From Comamonadaceae bacterium CG_4_10_14_3_um_filter_60_75 (GTDB lineage Bacteria; Pseudomonadota; Gammaproteobacteria; Burkholderiales; Burkholderiaceae_C), in contig PFKL01000142.1 in assembly GCA_002784245.1 (NCBI GenBank), positions 1-22,043 of the forward strand: a DNA stretch of 22,043 nt. The letters run 5' to 3'. The first letter of the stretch is position 1. Each line of letters starts with the position of its first letter. The notes under the pieces are model-generated. The model had not been told where the DNA came from and did not search any database. It saw nothing but the letters and a program-made list of their open reading frames with translations. The translations under genes and the position numbers were made by a program. Shown piece after piece: positions 7,801-14,607 of this stretch.

Positions 7801-10570
7801 CGAGTGGTCGCTGGAATTGAATCAACCGGTACCCGAGTCGCCGGTGGCGCTGGCGCACTCGCTGGCGGGCAGTTCGGCGACCGTCGGCTTTACCGCTTTG
7901 TCCGGGCTGGCGCGTACCTTTGAGCACGCGATGGAACACACCCGGCTGGGCACAATCGGTCTGGCCGAGCATGCCCGGCTGTTTGTCAATGTGGCTGAAG
8001 ATATCCGCCGTTTACTGCATCAGTTTGCCGCTGGTTTCCTCAAGGAGCCCGATGTCGAGCTGGTTGCTGCGTTGCAGGCGATTCTCGAGACTGATTTTTC
8101 GACGCAGGAGTCGCTGCCTGAGGCTTGGCCGGATGAACAGGCGACACCGTCGCAGGTGGCCGACCTTGTCCCGGTACCAGCCGATGTCGTCGAGCCGCCA
8201 GCGCCGCTGGTACTGGCGGGCGAAGAAGAAATTGAGGCGGTCGACGCCCTCGATGTTGACTTGTTTCCGATCTTTGAAGAAGAGGCGCTGGAATTGCTGC
8301 CGCAGTTGGGGGGTGCTTTGCGGCAGTGGTGCGCGCGACCCGACAACCTGGGTGCACGCCAGGAGGCGTTGCGCTTGCTCCACACCCTCAAGGGCAGTGC
8401 GCGTCTGAGCGGTGCCATGCGCCTGGGTGAGATGGCGCACCGCATGGAATCTGCCGTCCAGGGGATTGACCCGCAGGCCGTGCAGAGCGGCCAGCTCGAT
8501 CCGGTGATGGCGCGGTTTGATGCCATCAACGCGTGTTTTGAAAAGCTGCGGGCGACGCCGCTGGACGCGTTGGTGTTGCCTGAGGCCAGCGCGGTGACCG
8601 CGCCCCTGCCAGAGGAATTCGCTGCCGGGGTTTCTGCACCGGCTCTGCCGATCGAAGAGGAGCAAAAGGTATCGGTCTGGGCCACGCCCGCCCCATCGCT
8701 TGTTACTCCCGCTGCTCCGGTTCACCGCAGTTCGGGCCAGACGATTCGGGTGAAGTCGCAACTGGTCGACCGCATGGTCGATCAGGCTGGCGAGGTGATG
8801 ATTTCCCGCTCGCGGCTTGAAGCGCGGCTGGGCCAGTTACGCGGTTCCCTGGACGAACTCAGCACCAACCTGGAGCGTTTGCGTGCGCAGCTGCGTGATA
8901 TCGAGGTGCAGTCCGAATCGCAGATGCAGTCGCGCCTGGCGCAAACCAAAGACGTGGCGCAAGGCTTTGATCCGCTCGAATTTGACCGCTTCACCCGGGT
9001 GCAAGAACTCACCCGGATGATGGCCGAGTCGGTGCATGACGTGGCTACCTTGCAACGCAATTTGCAGCAAACGGTGGCTGGTGTGGAAGACGACCTGATC
9101 GCCCAGGCGCGCCAGACGCGCGAGCTGCAGCGCTTTTTGCTGCGCACGCGCATGGTCGAGTTTGACAGTATTGCCGAGCGCTTGTTTGGCGTTGTTCGTC
9201 AAGCCTGCAAAGACTTTGACAAACAGGTCAAGCTGGAGATCCATGGCGGCGCCCTTGAACTTGACCGTGGCGTGCTCGAGCGCGTTGTCGCGGCATTCGA
9301 GCACATCTTGCGCAACGCCGTAGGTCATGGCATCGAGCGCGCTGCGGTGCGTCAGGAGGCCGGTAAACCCGCGGGTGGCGTGATCACTGTCAGTGTCGAG
9401 CAGCAGAGCAACGACGTGGCGGTCACTTTCACCGACGACGGTGCCGGACTGGATTTGACGCGCATCCGCACCAAGGCGCTTGAGCGCGGCCTCATCACTG
9501 CGGATCAGACCCTGAGCGATGCGCAGGTGGCCAATCTGATCTTTGCCTCGGGTTTGTCCACTGCATCCGAGGTCAGCGAAATGGCTGGCCGCGGGATTGG
9601 CATGGACGTGGTGCGGTCCGAGGTTAACAGCCTGGGCGGCCGTATTGAGGTCAGCACCCAGTCTGGGCGCGGCAGCCAGTTCAAGCTGGTGATGCCGCTG
9701 ACCACCGCGGTCAACCAGATCGTCTTGTTTCGCTGCGGTGAGATGGTCATGGGTGTGCCCGCCAGCCTGGTGGAGTTGGTGCGACGTGTACCGAGCGCCG
9801 AGTTGGACGCTGCTTATGCCAGTGGCAACTTTTCATACAACGGTGCTGCACTGCCATTTTTCTGGTCAGGTGCCTTGCTGCAAACGTCTACGCGCAGCGC
9901 TGAGTTGCAGGGCAAGACGGCGTCGGTGGGCATCTTCCGCAGCGCGGGCCAGCATGTTGCAGTGCATGTCGATGAAGTGCTGGGCAACCAGGAAGTGGTG
10001 GTTAAAAACCTCGGCCCGCAGCTGTCGCGTTTGCCGGGTCTGGCGGGTATGTCGATGCTGGCCTCAGGCGCGGTGGTGCTGATCTACAACATGGTCGCGC
10101 TTTCGGTGGCCTACGGTGATCAGGCGCGTGCCTTTGTCGCAGCCCCTTGCGGCCCAGGCACGCTGGAAGTTCAGCCTGCTGTGGCCAACCAGCTGCCGTT
10201 GGTTTTGGTGGTCGATGACTCGATTACCGTGCGTCGTGTCACCCAGCGCCTGCTCAAGCGCGAAGGTTTTCGGGTCGCGTTGGCGTCTGATGGTCTGCAG
10301 GCGCTGGAACAGCTGGCGCTTGAAAAACCGTCTGTGGTGCTGACCGACATTGAGATGCCGCGCATGGACGGCTTTGACCTGGTGCGCAATATCCGCGCCG
10401 ACGCCAACCTGAAAGACCTGCCGGTCATCATGATCACCTCGCGCATTGCCCAGAAGCACCGCGACTACGCGCGTGAGTTGCAGGTTGACCATTACCTGGG
10501 CAAACCGTATCCGGAAGACGAACTGATCGGCTTGGTGCGCAGCTATTGCGTTGTCACGGCGGATGCCTGA
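4865..10570 (+). CDS. chpA: ChpA/PilL, multi-Hpt hybrid CheA-type histidine kinase
   Basis: This is the central kinase of the Pil-Chp pathway; it phosphorylates PilG and PilH. The 1901-residue protein has a 600-residue N-terminal region with no phosphorylatable histidine that I could identify (FimL/Hpt-like helices). Three Hpt domains follow, with histidines H695 (AYHTLKGSSRMVG), H998 (LAHSLAGSSATVG) and H1173 (LLHTLKGSARLSG), separated by Pro/Ala/Glu-rich linkers. A CheA dimerisation region starts near 1285. The ATPase has an N-box at N1484 (LRNAVGHGIE), FTDDGAGLDL and GRGIGMDVV near 1575. A CheW domain covers about 1620-1750 and a C-terminal receiver carries D1784/D1785 and phospho-acceptor D1828 (LTDIEMPRMDG). 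The N-box has Gly where many CheA proteins have Asp (RNAxDHGxE). Pseudomonas ChpA has more Xpt domains, so this is a reduced version. A weak Shine-Dalgarno precedes the ATG at 4865. Confidence 0.95.
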   Translation: MLPVAPTVESANLEPDLGPLAWVLDELRKSLDSANMALRRFVRDAELSRGSDIAALDASHLRIARQQLHQAVGALEMVGFEVPARMLRAMEALVQKFVQKPEFCSDDAALRVEHASFALTDYLEAILKGKKFSSVALFPQYRNILDLTAADRIHPADLWAYDWHWINVDVPGGTLPLSYDSSVRTRVDGFVLNVVKTGQPASALAMRDISLGFAAHQVDVNPRVFWMVSAAFFEAIALGLCASDLYIKRAASHILLQYRNLARGQGDISEQLVRDLLFFCAQAVPSAAQTASTLRAVQHAYGVESETRVDYQKPQFGRFDPTVLAQARKRVAAAAETWSTLSGGDVGRIKTAVDQFGLVADSVVKLHPENREFAAALTRALDGVVRAGKAPEASVAMEVATAVLYLEAAYEDMDPDSSQTVERGVRLAQRLDHVMAGGLPEPLDPWMQELYRRVSDRQVMGSVVDELRTTLGEVEAALDTYFRRPEEKLPLQEVPGRLSQMRGVFSVLGLDQAAVAALRMRDGVERLLIDGFEGDAARTAAFEKLGNSLGTMGFLIDMLSYQREMAKKLFVYDDELGEFRSLMGIQKAVPTAEPVAAASNEPVPGVSDPAPESAAADALTVDPLAPLAAALVQPVGAPVAAPAAVVDDDDDDIELRSIFLEEAREVVKAGLENVAALHANNADFELQTGLRRAYHTLKGSSRMVGLTEFGEAAWALEQLLNAWLPQQRPISADILKTSQQALESFSGWVEAIAMDADDAWRAQPFVRVADSLRLDEVCLDLAREPGQPPYACEPLAASPLVVDELPAVTPTVASEETSEPLAAPVADVVPEVVDEMAPEPVAEVAAQAGGEDFSPTLIHDFVDTKARDFAETLLSDFGDFGAAPVPAQPVPENVPEDVAPAALSIEDPLAPASAAPALQALPPKPETALAPEPESSEPQEQTPDDQIKLIGSLRIGIALYNVYLNEADEWSRRLLTELTEWSLELNQPVPESPVALAHSLAGSSATVGFTALSGLARTFEHAMEHTRLGTIGLAEHARLFVNVAEDIRRLLHQFAAGFLKEPDVELVAALQAILETDFSTQESLPEAWPDEQATPSQVADLVPVPADVVEPPAPLVLAGEEEIEAVDALDVDLFPIFEEEALELLPQLGGALRQWCARPDNLGARQEALRLLHTLKGSARLSGAMRLGEMAHRMESAVQGIDPQAVQSGQLDPVMARFDAINACFEKLRATPLDALVLPEASAVTAPLPEEFAAGVSAPALPIEEEQKVSVWATPAPSLVTPAAPVHRSSGQTIRVKSQLVDRMVDQAGEVMISRSRLEARLGQLRGSLDELSTNLERLRAQLRDIEVQSESQMQSRLAQTKDVAQGFDPLEFDRFTRVQELTRMMAESVHDVATLQRNLQQTVAGVEDDLIAQARQTRELQRFLLRTRMVEFDSIAERLFGVVRQACKDFDKQVKLEIHGGALELDRGVLERVVAAFEHILRNAVGHGIERAAVRQEAGKPAGGVITVSVEQQSNDVAVTFTDDGAGLDLTRIRTKALERGLITADQTLSDAQVANLIFASGLSTASEVSEMAGRGIGMDVVRSEVNSLGGRIEVSTQSGRGSQFKLVMPLTTAVNQIVLFRCGEMVMGVPASLVELVRRVPSAELDAAYASGNFSYNGAALPFFWSGALLQTSTRSAELQGKTASVGIFRSAGQHVAVHVDEVLGNQEVVVKNLGPQLSRLPGLAGMSMLASGAVVLIYNMVALSVAYGDQARAFVAAPCGPGTLEVQPAVANQLPLVLVVDDSITVRRVTQRLLKREGFRVALASDGLQALEQLALEKPSVVLTDIEMPRMDGFDLVRNIRADANLKDLPVIMITSRIAQKHRDYARELQVDHYLGKPYPEDELIGLVRSYCVVTADA

Positions 10571-10597
10571 GTCCCATCAGGTCGCGAGCGGTTTTTT
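10566..10597 (+). terminator. Weak candidate terminator between chpA and phrB
   Basis: A perfect 5-bp stem, CCTGA-gtccca-TCAGG (10566-10581), spans the stop codons of both convergent genes. A run of six T (10592-10597) follows after 10 bases. The T-run is further from the stem than in a standard intrinsic terminator and lies inside the phrB end, so function is uncertain. It is the only terminator-like structure between the two genes. Confidence 0.3.
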
Positions 10598-12058
10598 GAC
10601 CACCGCGTAGCGTGCCAGGGTGTGCGTGCGGGCGGCGTCGTGCAGCACGATGGGTTGTGGGTAGTTGTCCCCCAAGCGGACACCGGCGGCTTGTCGTTCG
10701 AGCGGTTTGGCGGTCCAGGGTGCGTGAATGCTTTTGTCGCCTAAGCCTGACAGTTGCGGCAGGTAGCGCCGGATGAATTTGCCCTGCGGGTCAAACTTCT
10801 CGCTCTGGCTGACCGGGTTGAAGATGCGAAAGTAAGGCTGTGCGTCGCAGCCGCTGGACGCCACCCATTGCCAGCCGCCGTTGTTGGCTGACAAATCAAA
10901 ATCGTTGAGTTGCTGCGCAAAGTAGCGCTCGCCCCAGCGCCAGTCCAGCCCCAGGTCTTTGACCAGAAAGCTGCCCACCACCATACGCAGGCGGTTGTGC
11001 ATGTAACCAGTCTGGTTGATCTGCGCCATGGCCGCGTCGACCAGCGGGTAGCCGGTTTGACCGCTGCACCAGGCGGCAAACAGGGCGTCGGCCTGGGGGC
11101 CGCTGTCCCAGGCAATGGCGTCGTACTCAGGCTTGAACGCCTGCTGCGCCACATGCGGAAAGTTCGCCAGAATGGCCGCATAAAAATCGCGCCAGATCAG
11201 CTCGCCCAGCCAGACCGCGGCGCCCGGACTGCCTTCAATTTGGCGCTGTAGCGCAGTGGCTGCCAGGCGCCGCACCGACACGGTGCCAAAGCGCAGATGC
11301 ACGCCCAGGTAGCTTGGTCCCTTGATGGCCGGAAAATCCCGCGTGGCATGGTAATCGTCCATGCGTTCAAAAAAGTTGTCAAACAGCGCACGCGCACCCG
11401 CCATGCCGGTCGGAATCTTCAGGGTGGCCAGGTTGCTGGCCTGAAAGCCGATCTCGGCCAGGGTGGGTACATCTTTTTGATACGGCTGTGGCCGTGCGGC
11501 AAGGCGGTTGGCCAGCGCCGAGCTGTCGAAGTGCTGCAACTGCTGCGGGCCCACATGCGCCAGCCAGTTGTTCTTGTAGGGCGTGAAGACGCCATACGGC
11601 GTGCCACTTTGCGTCAGGATTTCCCGGCCTTCAAACACTACATGGTCTTTGCAGGTTTCAAAGGTGATACCGCAGTTTTGCAGGGCACAGGTGACAGCAC
11701 CGTCGCGCTGCACGGCCTGCGGCTCGTAGTCGCGCCCGGCAAAGACTGCCTGCACGCCGAGAGCGTGTGCCAGTGCGACCACCTCGTCGCAGGCGTTGCC
11801 GTGGCGCACGATCAGCCCTGCTTGCGCGTTGGCGCTTACGGCGCGTAGCGTCGCGTCGAGTTCCGCCAGCGATTCGCGGATAAATTCCACCCGGCGGTCG
11901 ACGCGCGGCAGTGCATCCAGAATCTCGCGGTCAAAGACAAAAACGCAGTGCACCTGGCGGCAGCGCGACAACGCCTGGTGCAGCGTGGCGTTATCGGTGC
12001 TGCGCAGGTCGCGGCGGAACCACATCAATCCAGATTCAAATTCAGTGTTCATGTTCAT
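10577..12058 (-). CDS. phrB: Deoxyribodipyrimidine photolyase (class I CPD photolyase)
   Basis: This light-driven flavoenzyme splits UV-induced cyclobutane pyrimidine dimers in DNA. The 493-residue protein has the N-terminal antenna domain starting LMWFRRDLRSTDNATLHQAL (residues 11-30) and the C-terminal FAD domain. The FAD domain contains PAIKGPSYLGVHLRFGTVS, GELIWRDFYAAIL, YPLVDAAMAQINQTGYMHNR and NNGGWQWVASSGCDAQPYFR followed by IFNP, which are the diagnostic photolyase motifs around the flavin and the electron-transfer tryptophans. The length fits class I enzymes (about 470-490). The ATG at 12058 is the longest start; the ATG at 12052 is equally possible and neither has a strong Shine-Dalgarno. 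The gene converges on chpA (6-bp gap) and diverges from yqgE (15-bp gap). A cryptochrome role is possible but the WQW and IFNP segments favour repair. Confidence 0.95.
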   Translation of the reverse strand: MNMNTEFESGLMWFRRDLRSTDNATLHQALSRCRQVHCVFVFDREILDALPRVDRRVEFIRESLAELDATLRAVSANAQAGLIVRHGNACDEVVALAHALGVQAVFAGRDYEPQAVQRDGAVTCALQNCGITFETCKDHVVFEGREILTQSGTPYGVFTPYKNNWLAHVGPQQLQHFDSSALANRLAARPQPYQKDVPTLAEIGFQASNLATLKIPTGMAGARALFDNFFERMDDYHATRDFPAIKGPSYLGVHLRFGTVSVRRLAATALQRQIEGSPGAAVWLGELIWRDFYAAILANFPHVAQQAFKPEYDAIAWDSGPQADALFAAWCSGQTGYPLVDAAMAQINQTGYMHNRLRMVVGSFLVKDLGLDWRWGERYFAQQLNDFDLSANNGGWQWVASSGCDAQPYFRIFNPVSQSEKFDPQGKFIRRYLPQLSGLGDKSIHAPWTAKPLERQAAGVRLGDNYPQPIVLHDAARTHTLARYAVVKKPLAT

Positions 12059-12073
12059 CGTTAAAATTCACCC
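12059..12073 (+). promoter_or_regulatory. Candidate -10 element placing the yqgE transcript start at its ATG
   Basis: TAAAAT at 12062-12067 matches the -10 consensus at 5 of 6 bases. A start point about 7 bases downstream would fall at or within a base of the yqgE ATG (12074), giving a leaderless message. No Shine-Dalgarno lies upstream of that ATG and no strong -35 is visible at 16-18 bp. This is inferred from sequence only. Confidence 0.25.
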
Positions 12074-12673
12074 ATGTCGGCTGATTCTGCATCCACCAAT
12101 CTGACGAATCATTTTTTGATCGCGATGCCGGGTTTGCAGGACGATCTCTTTGCCCAGAGTGTCGTTTATTTATGCGAACACAGCGCGCGTGGCGCGCTCG
12201 GCCTGGTCATCAACAAGCCCTGTGAGATTTCGCTCAAAAACCTGTTTGACAAGATTGATCTGCCGCTGGCGCGCGACGATCTCGCGCAAGCGCTGGTATT
12301 TTTTGGTGGCCCGGTGCAGACTGAGCGCGGCTTTGTCCTGCACGAGGCGACCTTCGCCCAGGATGCGCAGCCGAGCCACCCGGTTTATTCGTCGACGATG
12401 GCGATTCCGGGCGGGCTGGAGATGACCACCTCACGTGATGTGCTCGAAGCCATGGCCACCGGCGCTGGCCCACGCAAGGTGATGGTGTCGTTGGGCTATT
12501 CGGCGTGGGGCGAGGGCCAACTTGAAGACGAGTTGGGCGACAACAGCTGGTTGACGGTGCCGGCGGATCCGCGGCTGATTTTTGACACCCCGGTGCCCGA
12601 ACGCTACCCCCAAGCCCTGAAGTTGCTGGGGCTGGAAGCCTGGATGCTGGCGTCGGATGCGGGGCACGCCTGA
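12074..12673 (+). CDS. yqgE: YqgE/AlgH family protein (UPF0301)
   Basis: This is a member of the YqgE/AlgH family (UPF0301), a cytoplasmic protein of poorly defined function that is genetically tied to ruvX and pyrimidine genes and was once named a regulator of alginate synthesis. The family signature is clear: NLTNHFLIAMPGLQDDLF, then SVVYLCEHSARGALGLVINK, VFFGGPVQTERGFVLH, and the late VSLGYSAWGEGQLEDELGDN followed by SWLTVPADPRLIFD. The length of 199 is slightly above the usual 185-190 because of about 8 extra N-terminal residues. The ATG at 12074 has no visible ribosome site, and no better in-frame ATG or GTG exists before the conserved NLTNHF block. It is followed after 2 bp by ruvX, the conserved partner. 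Confidence 0.95.
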   Translation: MSADSASTNLTNHFLIAMPGLQDDLFAQSVVYLCEHSARGALGLVINKPCEISLKNLFDKIDLPLARDDLAQALVFFGGPVQTERGFVLHEATFAQDAQPSHPVYSSTMAIPGGLEMTTSRDVLEAMATGAGPRKVMVSLGYSAWGEGQLEDELGDNSWLTVPADPRLIFDTPVPERYPQALKLLGLEAWMLASDAGHA

Positions 12674-12675
12674 TC

Positions 12676-13122
12676 ATGCCAAATCATGCTGTAGCCCTTT
12701 CGGATAAAGCGGATACAGCTATTGCTGTAGTAGCAAATTCCTGCCAGACTTTCCTCGCGCTGGACTTTGGCGTCAAACGCACCGGGTTCGCCGTCGGCAA
12801 CAGGCTGCTGCGAACCGCGCAGCCGCAAGGCACCATCTCGGCCCAAGGTGACGCACGCTTTGCCAAAATTGCCGAGCAACTCGCCAGTTGGCAGCCCGAC
12901 GCGCTGGTAGTGGGCGTGCCGTTTCACCCTGACGGCGCCGCCCATGAGAACACGCTGCGCGCCCGGCGCTTTGCGCGTCAGTTGCACGGACGCTTCAACT
13001 TGCCGGTGTTTGAGGTGGATGAGCGCTATACCACCACCGAGGCCTTGTCGGCCGGCGCGCGCGACGCCGACGCGGCGGCCGCCTGCATCATTCTGGAACA
13101 ATTTTTAAGGAGTCTTCCATGA
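12676..13122 (+). CDS. ruvX: RuvX/YqgF, putative Holliday junction resolvase / pre-16S rRNA nuclease
   Basis: This RNase H-fold nuclease acts in 16S rRNA 5'-end maturation and has been proposed as a Holliday junction resolvase. Core motifs are LALDFGVKRTGFAVGN (catalytic Asp in LDFG, residue about 30), VVGVPFHPDGAAHENT, FEVDERYTTTEA (catalytic Glu) and DADAAACIILEQFL (catalytic Asp). The 148-residue protein carries about 26 extra residues before the core. They are encoded by a palindromic repeat (see 12681-12740), and no ATG, GTG or TTG codon lies in frame between it and the core, so the ribosome must pass through it. The ATG at 12676 begins 2 bp after the yqgE stop, with GGGG about 12 bases upstream. 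The stop overlaps the pyrR ATG by 4 bp (ATGA). Confidence 0.94.
   Translation: MPNHAVALSDKADTAIAVVANSCQTFLALDFGVKRTGFAVGNRLLRTAQPQGTISAQGDARFAKIAEQLASWQPDALVVGVPFHPDGAAHENTLRARRFARQLHGRFNLPVFEVDERYTTTEALSAGARDADAAAACIILEQFLRSLP
12681..12740. repeat. Palindromic repeat inside the 5' end of ruvX
   Basis: The segment folds as GCTGTA-gcc-CTTT-cggat-AAAG-cgga-TACAGC, a nested imperfect hairpin, followed by GCTA...TAGC and the end GCAAATTC. On the reverse strand it begins GAATTTGCTA and ends in TGATTT. This matches, from memory, the layout of a short repeat family scattered between genes in Comamonadaceae, in which an AATAGCTG block precedes a GCGCTTAT...ATAAGCGC palindrome. The hairpin is directly visible; membership of the family is inferred and needs a genome search. 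Confidence 0.5.
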
Positions 13123-13616
13123 GCCAACTGGCACTGAATGCCGAGGCGCTGTACAGCGACCTGGCCGAGCGTGTGCGCACCCTCTACAAGCCTGACATGC
13201 ACTTGGTGGGCATCACCTCGGGCGGCGTCTGGCTGGCCGAACGGCTGCAGCACGACTTGGGCTCGCGCTTGCCGATGGGCATCCTTTCGTCGGCCATGCA
13301 CCGCGACGATTTTTCCAGCCGCGGCATGACCGCGTCGGTGCAAACGCAGATTCCGTTTGATGTGAACGAGGCGCACATCGTGCTGGTCGATGACGTGCTG
13401 TTTACCGGACGCACCATTCGCGCCGTCATCAACGAATTGTTCGATTTTGGCCGCCCGGCCAGCGTCAAACTGGCGGTGCTGGTCGACCGCAGCGGGCGGC
13501 AGCTGCCGATCCAGCCCGATGTGTACGCGGCGCGCATCAGCCTGCCGGCCAACCAGTCTTTGTCGCTGGCGCGCAACGACGCCGGCCAACTCAGTTTCAA
13601 CGTGAAAGAACGCTAG
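13119..13616 (+). CDS. pyrR: PyrR, uracil phosphoribosyltransferase / pyr regulator
   Basis: This PRTase-fold protein in other bacteria binds pyr mRNA and controls attenuation, and may have uracil phosphoribosyltransferase activity. The 165-residue sequence has MHLVGITSGGVWLAERLQ, the PyrR-type SSAMHRDDFSSRG loop and the PRPP-binding signature HIVLVDDVLFTGRTIRAVIN (residues about 86-105), followed by VKLAVLVDRSGRQLPIQPDV. The ATG at 13119 overlaps the ruvX stop and has a good AAGGAG site at about 13107-13112. pyrB follows 3 bp after the stop. No antiterminator or attenuator structure is evident upstream of pyrB, so RNA-based control by PyrR cannot be read from this sequence. Confidence 0.95.
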   Translation: MSQLALNAEALYSDLAERVRTLYKPDMHLVGITSGGVWLAERLQHDLGSRLPMGILSSAMHRDDFSSRGMTASVQTQIPFDVNEAHIVLVDDVLFTGRTIRAVINELFDFGRPASVKLAVLVDRSGRQLPIQPDVYAARISLPANQSLSLARNDAGQLSFNVKER

Positions 13617-13619
13617 ACC

Positions 13620-14582
13620 ATGCTCTCCAAGCACAACCCCCAGCTCAACAAAAACGGCGAACTCATCCACCTGCTGACCACCGAGGGCCTGCCCAGGGAC
13701 ATCCTCAACCAGGTGCTCGATACCGCCAGCAACTTTGTCTCGGTCGGCAACCGCGAGGTCAAGAAAGTACCGCTGCTGCGCGGTAAAAGCGTGTTCAACC
13801 TGTTTTTTGAAAACTCCACGCGCACCCGCACCACGTTTGAGATTGCCGCCAAGCGTCTTAGCGCCGACGTCATCAACCTCGACATCGCCAAGTCGTCCTC
13901 GTCCAAGGGTGAAACGCTGCTCGACACGGTAGCGAACCTGAGCGCCATGGCGGCCGATATTTTTGTCGTGCGTCACAGCGAATCGGGTGCTCCCTACCTG
14001 ATCGCCAAGCACGTCGCGCCGCACGTGCATGTGGTCAACGCTGGTGACGGCCGCCACGCCCACCCGACGCAGGGCTTGCTCGACATGTACACCATTCGCC
14101 ACTTCAAGAAAGACTTTACCCAGCTGAGTGTGGCGATCGTCGGCGACGTGTTGCACTCGCGCGTGGCGCGCTCCGACATTCACGCCTTGACCACGCTCGG
14201 TTGTCCGGATGTACGCGTGGTTGGTCCGAAGACGCTGGTGCCATCCGACCTGGCCCCCATGGGTGTGCGCGTTTGCCACACCTTGCAAGAGGGCATCAAG
14301 GGGTGTGATGTGGTCATCATGCTGCGCATGCAAAACGAGCGTATGAGCGGCGCGCTGCTGCCGTCGAGCCAGGAATTTTTCAAGAGCTTTGGACTGACCC
14401 CACAAACGCTGCAATGGGCCAAACCCGACGCCATCGTCATGCACCCAGGGCCGATCAACCGTGGTGTCGAGATCGAGTCGGCGGTGGTTGACGGCGGGCA
14501 CAGTGTGATCCTGTCGCAGGTCACTTTCGGCATTGCCGTGCGCATGGCGGCCATGAGCATCGTGGCGGGCAACAACGCCTGA
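13620..14582 (+). CDS. pyrB: Aspartate carbamoyltransferase catalytic subunit
   Basis: This enzyme condenses carbamoyl phosphate and aspartate to N-carbamoyl-aspartate, the first committed step of pyrimidine synthesis. The 320-residue protein contains the carbamoyl-phosphate loop FFENSTRTRTTFEIAAKRL (S66-T67-R68-T69-R70), the mobile SSSSKGETLLDT loop (the 80s loop), GDGRHAHPTQGLLDMYTI, the domain-2 segment LSVAIVGDVLHSRVARSDIH, MLRMQNERM and the late MHPGPINRGVEI. An N-terminal extension of about 20 residues, compared with E. coli PyrB, is typical of the Pseudomonas-type enzyme that assembles with PyrC'. There is no pyrI regulatory-chain gene here, and pyrC' follows after 25 bp, both consistent with that class. 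The start at 13620 lies 3 bp after pyrR. Confidence 0.97.
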   Translation: MLSKHNPQLNKNGELIHLLTTEGLPRDILNQVLDTASNFVSVGNREVKKVPLLRGKSVFNLFFENSTRTRTTFEIAAKRLSADVINLDIAKSSSSKGETLLDTVANLSAMAADIFVVRHSESGAPYLIAKHVAPHVHVVNAGDGRHAHPTQGLLDMYTIRHFKKDFTQLSVAIVGDVLHSRVARSDIHALTTLGCPDVRVVGPKTLVPSDLAPMGVRVCHTLQEGIKGCDVVIMLRMQNERMSGALLPSSQEFFKSFGLTPQTLQWAKPDAIVMHPGPINRGVEIESAVVDGGHSVILSQVTFGIAVRMAAMSIVAGNNA

Positions 14583-14607
14583 ACCATTTACTTCACAGTA
14601 GCAACGT

